DNA of 64,000 bases from Phytoseiulus persimilis (lineage: Eukaryota; Arthropoda; Arachnida; Mesostigmata; Phytoseiidae): contig CM075104.1 in NCBI GenBank assembly GCA_037576195.1, positions 378,775-442,774 of the forward strand. Direction: 5' to 3'. Every line of letters begins with the position of its first letter. The stretch's first letter is position 1. Both the position numbers and the translations under genes were made by a program. Positions 56,908-64,000 of this stretch are shown here, in pieces. The notes under the pieces are model-generated. The model worked only from the letters and a program-made list of their open reading frames with translations, was not told the DNA's origin and did no database searches.

Positions 56908-59900
56908 ATGCCTTAGCCTAAGGCGAATTTTCAGAAGCATACCTTAGCTTAAGACTAAATTCCACAAGCACACATTAGCTCAAGGCTAAGACTAAATTTC
57001 AGAAGCATGCCTTAGCCTAAGGCGAATTTTCAGAAGCATACCTTAGCTTAAGACTAAATTCCACAAGCATACATTAGCTCAACGCTAAGACTAAATTTCA
57101 GAAGCACGCCTTAGCCCAAGACTGAATTCCACAAGCATACCTTAGCCCAAGACTAAATTCCACAAGCATACATTAGCTCAGGGCTAAGACTGAATTTCAG
57201 AAGCATGCCTTAGCCCAAGACTGAATTCCACAAGCATACATTAGCTAAAGGCTAAGGCGAGTTTTCAGAAGCATGCCTCAGCCTAAGGTGAATTTTCAGA
57301 AGCATACCTTAGCCTAACACTAAATTCCACAAGCATACATTAGCTCAACGCTAAGACTAAATTTCAGAAGCACGCCTTAGCCCAAGACTGAATTCCACAA
57401 GCATACCTTAGCCCAAGACTAAATTCCACGAGCATACATTAGCTCAGGGCTAAGACTGAATTTCAGAAGCATGCCTTAGCCCAAGACTGAATTCCACAAG
57501 CATACATTAGCTCAAGGCTAAGACTAATTTTCAGAAGCATGCCTTAGCCCAAGACTGAATTCCACAAGCATACATCAGCTCAAGGCTAAGACTAAATTTC
57601 AGAAGCATGCCTTAGCCCAAGACTAAATTCCACAAGCATACATTAGCTCAGGGCTAAGACTGAATTTCAGAAGCATGCCTTAGCCCAAGACTGAATTCCA
57701 CAAGCATACATCAGCTCAAGGCTAAGACTAAATTTCAGAAGCATGCCTTAGCCTAAGGCGAATTTTCAGAAGCATGCCTTAGCCTAAGACTAAATTCCAC
57801 AAGCACACATTAGCTCAAGGCTAAGACTAAATTTCAGAAGCATGCCTTAGCCCAAGACTGAATTCCACAAGCATATATTAGCTCAAGGCTAAGGCGAGTT
57901 TTCAGAAGCATGCCTTAGCCTAAGGCGAATTTCCAGAAGCATACCTTAGCTTAAGACTAAATTCCACAAGCATACATTAGCTCAACGCTAAGACTAAATT
58001 CCAGAAGCACGCCTTAGCCCAAGACTGAATTCCACGAGCATACCTTAGCTTAAGACTAAATTCCACAAGCATACATTAGCTCAACGCTAAGACTAAATTC
58101 CAGAAGCACGCCTTAGCCCAAGACTGAATTCCACAAGCATACCTTAGCTTAAGACTAAATTCCACAAGCATACATTAGCTCGACGCTAAGACTAAATTTC
58201 AGAAGTACGCCTTAGCCCAAGACTGAATTCCACAAGCATACCTTAGCCCAAGACTAAATTCCACAAGCATACATTAGCTCAGGGCTAAGACTGAATTCCA
58301 GAAGCATGCCTTAGCCCAAGACTGAATTCCACAAGCATACATTAGCTCAAGGCTAAGGCGAGTTTTCAGAAGCATGCCTTAGCCTAAGGCGAATTTTCAG
58401 AAGCATACCTTAGCTTAAGACTAAATTCCACAAGCATACATTAGCTAAAGGCTAACACTAAATTTCAGAAGCATGCCTCAGCCCAAGACTGAATTCCACA
58501 AGCATACATCAGCTCAACGCTAAGACTAAATTTCAGAAGCACGCCTTAGCCCAAGACTGAATTCCACAAGCATACCTTAGCTTAAGACTAAATTCCACAA
58601 GCACACATTAGCTCAGGGCTAAGACTGAATTTCAGAAGCATGCCTTAGCCCAAGACTGAATTCCACAAGCATACATTAGCTCAAGGCTAAGACTAAATTT
58701 CAGAAGCATGCCTTAGCCTAAGGCGAATTTTCAGAAGCATGCCTTAGCCTAAGACTAAATTCCACAAGCACACATTAGCTCAAGGCTAAGACTAAATTTC
58801 AGAAGCATGCCTTAGCCCAAGACTGAATTCCACAAGCATACATTAGCTCAAGGCTAAGGCGAGTTTTCAGAAGCATGCCTTAGCCTAAGGCGAATTGCCA
58901 GAAGCATACCTTAGCTTAAGACTAAATTCCACAAGCATACATTAGCTCAACGCTAAGACTAAATTTCAGAAGCACGCCTTAGCCCAAGACTGAATTCCAC
59001 AAGCATACCTTAGCCCAAGACTAAATTCCACAAGCATACATTAGCTCAGGGCTAAGACTGAATTTCAGAAGCATGCCTTAGCCCAAGACTGAATTCCACA
59101 AGCATACATTAGCTCAAGGCTAAGGCGAGTTTTCAGAAGCATGCCTCAGCCTAAGGTGAATTTTCAGAAGCATACCTTAGCTTAACACTAAATTCCACAA
59201 GCATACATTAGCTCAACGTTAAGACTAAATTTCAGAAGCACGCCTTAGCCCAAGACTGAATTCCACAAGCATACCTTAGCCCAAGACTAAATTCCACAAG
59301 CATACATTAGCTCAGGGCTAAGACTGAATTTCAGAAGCATGCCTTAGCCCAAGACTGAATTCCACAAGCATACATTAGCTAAAGGCTAAGGCGAGTTTTC
59401 AGAAGCATGCCTTAGCCCAAGACTGAATTCCACAAGCATACATCAGCTCAAGGCTAAGACTAAATTTCAGAAGCATACCTTAGCCTAACACTAAATTCCA
59501 CAAGCATACATTAGCTCAACGCTAAGACTAAATTTCAGAAGCACGCCTTAGCCCAAGACTGAATTCCACAAGCATACCTTAGCCCAAGACTAAATTCCAC
59601 GAGCATACATTAGCTCAGGGCTAAGACTGAATTTCAGAAGCATGCCTTAGCCCAAGACTGAATTCCACAAGCACACATTAGCTCAAGGCTAAGACTGAAT
59701 TTCAGAAGCATGCCTTAGCCCAAGACTGAATTCCACAAGCATATATTAGCTCAAGGCTAAGGCGAGTTTTCAGAAGCATGCCTTAGCCTAAGGCGAATTT
59801 CCAGAAGCATACCTTAGCTTAAGACTAAATTCCACAAGCATACATTAGCTCAACGCTAAGACTAAATTCCAGAAGCACGCCTTAGCCCAAGACTGAATTC

Positions 59901-62900
59901 CACAAGCATACCTTAGCTTAAGACTAAATTCCACAAGCATACATTAGCTCAACGCTAAGACTAAATTCCAGAAGCACGCCTTAGCCCAAGACTGAATTCC
60001 ACAAGCATACCTTAGCTTAAGACTAAATTCCACAAGCATACATTAGCTCAACGCTAAGACTAAATTTCAGAAGTACGCCTTAGCCCAAGACTGAATTCCA
60101 CAAGCATGCCTTAGCCCAAGACTGAATTCCACAAGCATACATTAGCTCAAGGCCTAGAATGAATTTCAGAAGCATGCCTTAGCCCAAGACTGAATTCCAC
60201 AAGCAAACATCAGCTCAAGGCTAAGACTAAATTTCAGAAGCATGCCTCAGCCCAAGACTGAATTCCATAAGCATACATTAGCTCAACGCTAAGACTGAAC
60301 TTCAAGAACAGCCAACCTTAGCTCAAGGCTAAGGCGAATTTTCAGAAGCATGCCTTAGCCTAAGGCTAATTTTCAGAAGCATGCCCTAGCCTAAGACTAA
60401 ATTCCACAAGCATACATTAGCTCAAGGCTAAGACTAAATTTCAGAAGCATGCCTTAGCCTAAGACTAAATTCCACAAGCATACATTAACTCAAGGCTAAG
60501 ACTAAATTTCAGAAGCATGCCTTAGCCCAAGACTAAATTCCACAAGCATACATTAGCTCAAGGCTGAGGCTAAATTTCAGAAGTATGCCTTAGCCTGAGG
60601 CGAATTTTCAGAAGCATGCCTCAGCCTAGGGCGAATTTTCAGAAGCATGCCTTAGCCTAAGGCTAATTTTCAGAAGCACGCCTTAGCTTAAGACTAAATT
60701 CCACAAGCATACATTAGCTCAAGGCTAAGACTAAAAATCAGAACTATGCCTTAGCCCAAGACTGAATTCCACAAGCATACATTAGCTCAACGCTAAGACT
60801 AAATTTTAAAAACAGCCAACCTTAGCTCAAGGCTAAGGCTAATTTTCAGAAGCATGCCTTAGCCTAAGGCTACTTTTCAGAAGCATGCCCTAGCCTAAGA
60901 CTAAATTCCACAAGCAAACATTAGCTTAAGGCTAACACTAAATTTCAGAAGCATACCTTAGCCCAAGACTAAATTCCACAAGCATACATTACCTCAAGGC
61001 TAAGACTGAATTCTAAAGACAGCCAGCCTTAGCTCAAGGCTAAGGCGAATTTTCAGAAGCAAGCCTTAGCCTAAGACTAAATTCCACAAGCATACATTAG
61101 CTCAACGCTAAGACTAAATTTCAGAAGCATGCCTTAGCCCAAGATTGAATTCCACAAGCATACATTAGCTCAACGCTGAGACTAAACTTCAAAAACAGCC
61201 AACCTTAGCTCAAGGCTAAGGCGAATTTTCAGAAGCAAGCCTTAGCCTAAGGCTAATTTCCAGAAGCATGCCTTAGCTTAAGACTAAATTCCACAAGCAT
61301 ACATTAGCTCAAGGCTAAGACAAAATTTCAGAAGCATGCCTTAGCCCAAGACTGAATTCCATAAGCATACATTAGCTCAACGCTAAGACTAAACTTCAAA
61401 AACAGCCAACCTTAGCTCAAGGCTAAGGCGAATTTCCAGAAGCATGCCTTAGCCTAAGGCTAATTTTCAGAAGCATGCCCTAGCCTAAGACTAAATTCCA
61501 CAAGCAAACATTAGCTTAAGGCTAACACTAAATTTCAGAAGCATACCTTAGCCCAAGACTAAATTCCACAAGCATACATTAGCTCAAGGCTAAGACTAAA
61601 TTTCAAAGACAGCCAACCTTAGCTCCAGGCTAAGGCGAATTTTCAGAAGCAAGCCTTAGCCTAAGACTAAATTCCACAAGCATACATTAGCTCAACGCTA
61701 AGACTAAATTTCAAAAACAGCCAACCTTAGCTTAAGGCTAAGGCTAATTTTCAGAAGCATGCCTTAGCCCAAGACTGAATTCCACAAGCATACATTAGCT
61801 CAAGGCTAAGGCAAATTTTCAGAAGCATGCCTTAGCCTGGGACTAAATTCCACAAGCACACATTAGCTCAAAGCTAAGACTTAATTCCACAAGCATACAT
61901 TAGCTCATGGCCAAGGCGAGTTTTCAGAAGCATGCCCTAGCCTAAGGCGTATTTTCAGAAGCGTGCCTTAGCTTAAGACTAAATTCCACAAGCATACATT
62001 AGCTCAACGCTAAGACTAAATTTCAGAAGCATGCCTTAGCCCAAGACTGAATTCCACAGGCATACATTTAGCATACATTAGCTTAAGGCTAACACTAAAT
62101 TTCAGAAGCATACCTTAGCCCAAGACTAGATTCCACAAGCATACATTAGCTCAAGGCTAAGACTAAATTTCAGAAGCATGCCTTAGCCCAAGACTGAATT
62201 CCACAAGCATACATTAGCTCAAGGCTAAGACTAAAAATCAGAACTATGCCTTAGCCCAAGACTGAATTCCACAAGCATACATTAGCTCAACGCTAAGACT
62301 AAATTTTAAAAACAGCCAACCTTAGCTCAAGGCTAAGGCTAATTTTCAGAAGCATGCCTTAGCCTAAGGCTACTTTTCAGAAGCATGCCCTAGCCTAAGA
62401 CTAAATTCCACAAGCAAACATTAGCTTAAGGCTAACACTAAATTTCAGAAGCATACCTTAGCCCAAGACTAAATTCCACAAGCATACATTACCTCAAGGC
62501 TAAGACTGAATTCTAAAGACAGCCAGCCTAAGCTCAAGGCTAAGGCGAATTTTCAGAAGCAAGCCTTAGCCTAAGACTAAATTCCACAAGCATACATTAG
62601 CTCAACGCTAAGACTAAATTTCAGAAGCATGCCTTAGCCCAAGATTGAATTCCACAAGCATACATTAGCTCAACGCTAAGACTAAACTTCAAAAACAGCC
62701 AACCTTAGCTCAAGGCTAAGGCGAATTTTCAGAAGCAAGCCTTAGCCTAAGGCGAATTTCCAGAAGCATGCCTTAGCTTAAGACTAAATTCCACAAGCAT
62801 ACATTAGCTTAAGGCTAAGACAAAATTTCAGAAGCATGCCTTAGCCCAAGACTGAATTCCATAAGCATACATTAGCTCAACGCTAAGACTAAACTTCAAA

Positions 62901-64000
62901 AACAGCCAACCTTAGCTCAAGGCTAAGGCGAATTTCCAGAAGCATGCCTTAGCCTAAGGCTAATTTTCAGAAGCATGCCCTAGCCTAAGACTAAATTCCA
63001 CAAGCAAACATTAGCTTAAGGCTAACACTAAATTTCAGAAGCATACCTTAGCCCAAGACTAAATTCCACAAGCATACATTAGCTCAAGGCTAAGACTAAA
63101 TTTCAAAGACAGCCAACCTTAGCTTAAGGCTAAGGCGAATTTTCAGAAGCAAGCCTTAGCCTAAGACTAAATTCCACAAGCATACATTAGCTCAACGCTA
63201 AGACTAAATTTCAAAAACAGCCAACCTTAGCTTAAGGCTAAGGCTAATTTTCAGAAGCATGCCTTAGCCCAAGACTGAATTCCACAAGCATACATTAGCT
63301 CAAGGCTAAGGCAAATTTTCAGAAGCATGCCTTAGCCTGGGACTAAATTCCACAAGCACACATTAGCTCAAAGCTAAGACTTAATTCCACAAGCATACAT
63401 TAGCTCAAGGCCAAGGCGAGTTTTCAGAAGCATGCCCTAGCCTAAGGCGTATTTTCAGAAGCGTGCCTTAGCTTAAGACTAAATTCCACAAGCATACATT
63501 AGCTCAACGCTAAGACTAAATTTCAGAAGCATGCCTTAGCCCAAGACTGAATTCCACAGGCATACATTTAGCATACATTAGCTTAAGGCTAACACTAAAT
63601 TTCAGAAGCATACCTTAGCCCAAGACTAGATTCCACAAGCATACATTAGCTCAAGGCTAAGACTAAATTTCAGAAGCATGCCTTAGCCCAAGACTGAATT
63701 CCACAAGCATACATTAGCTCAAGGCTAAGACTAAATTTCAGAAGCATGCCTTAGCCCAAGACTGAATTCCAAAGCATACATCAGCTCGAGGCTAAGACTG
63801 AATTTCAGAAGCATGCCTTAGCCCAAGACTGAATTCCACAAGCATACATCAGCTCAAGGCTAAGGCGAGTTTTCAGAAGCATGCCTCAGCCTAAGGCGAA
63901 TTTTCAGAAGCATACCTTAGCTTAAGACTAAATTCCACAAGCATACATTAGCTCAACGCTAAGACTAAATTTCAGAAGCACGCCTTAGCCCAAGACTGAA
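56908..64000. repeat. Satellite array of about 68-bp composite units
   Basis: Units of two related halves, about 31 and 37 bp: ttagcccaagactgaattcc plus acaagcataca, then ttagctcaaggctaagac plus taaatttcagaagcatgcc. A third half-type (ttagcctaaggcgaattttc) alternates with these. Larger duplications exist: markers recur at 1500 bp (60741/62241, 61961/63461, 62059/63559) and at about 1868 bp (57276/59143, 58201/60069). Many halves contain the interrupted palindrome GCCTTAG-C-CTAAGGC. The array runs off the window end. No coding. Confidence 0.97.

Noticed and set aside
56908-64000. Telomeric DNA because of frequent ttagc
   Set aside because: No TTAGG or TTAGGG runs; the motif is part of a 68-bp satellite unit.

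Overview
This is a eukaryotic window built almost entirely of transposable elements and satellite DNA. No bacterial features are present. Animal, probably arthropod and plausibly arachnid (tick or mite), origin is inferred from the mix of BEL/Pao, Copia and Ty3/gypsy elements, non-autonomous Helitrons, short GT-AG introns (78-154 bp), an AATAAA poly(A) signal and a secreted-protein gene. The species cannot be fixed from sequence alone.

Layout. 1-5.1 kb: diverged 45-bp repeats, an endonuclease-domain fragment (1.3-1.7 kb), and the 5' end of an LTR element (LTR 2795-3062) inserted into the pol of a decayed gypsy element (gypsy-1, gag-pol 3.07-4.97 kb, LTR 4985-5129). 5.2-7.95 kb: two neighbouring minus-strand genes for unrecognised Ser/Thr-rich single-pass membrane proteins, one with a clear intron and a TATA box, both apparently damaged. 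8335-11819: a Copia element (Copia-1) with both LTRs, a good gag, a deleted RT region and a solo LTR (9836-10086) inside it. 11.9-12.97 kb: an unknown ORF, then a polypurine tract and plus-strand LTR. 14.66-21.99 kb: a second Copia element (Copia-2) split by Helitron A1 (15411-19851, about 94 copies of a 45-bp minisatellite) and by an 873-bp foldback transposon. A truncated Helitron lies at 21995-22650. 24369-28438: a nearly complete but frameshifted gypsy-2. 28.9-29.7 kb: the one intact host-like gene, three exons encoding a 169-aa secreted protein.

33.2-56.5 kb is a multi-level nest on the minus strand. An old BEL/Pao element (BEL-2) has its 5' LTR at 56202-56497 and probably its 3' LTR at 33182-43924. 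That left LTR is split by a head-to-tail array of four Helitrons (B1-B4) plus a partial one, and B1 itself carries a tRNA-derived SINE. A young BEL/Pao element (BEL-1, 43929-53211) has LTRs that look identical and a GGTCC target duplication, and it is in turn split by Helitron A2 (46160-48728). After BEL-2 comes a fragment of a MULE-like transposase. 56.9 kb to the window end is a satellite of about 68-bp composite units rich in palindromic GCCTTAG/CTAAGGC cores, with higher-order duplications of about 1.5 and 1.87 kb.

The genes do not form a pathway; the story is insertion history. The most notable system is a pair of Helitron families (A and B) with different 5' ends but a shared 3' hairpin and the same 45-bp minisatellite core. 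Because 45 is divisible by 3, the arrays stay open in several frames on both strands and create long artificial ORFs.
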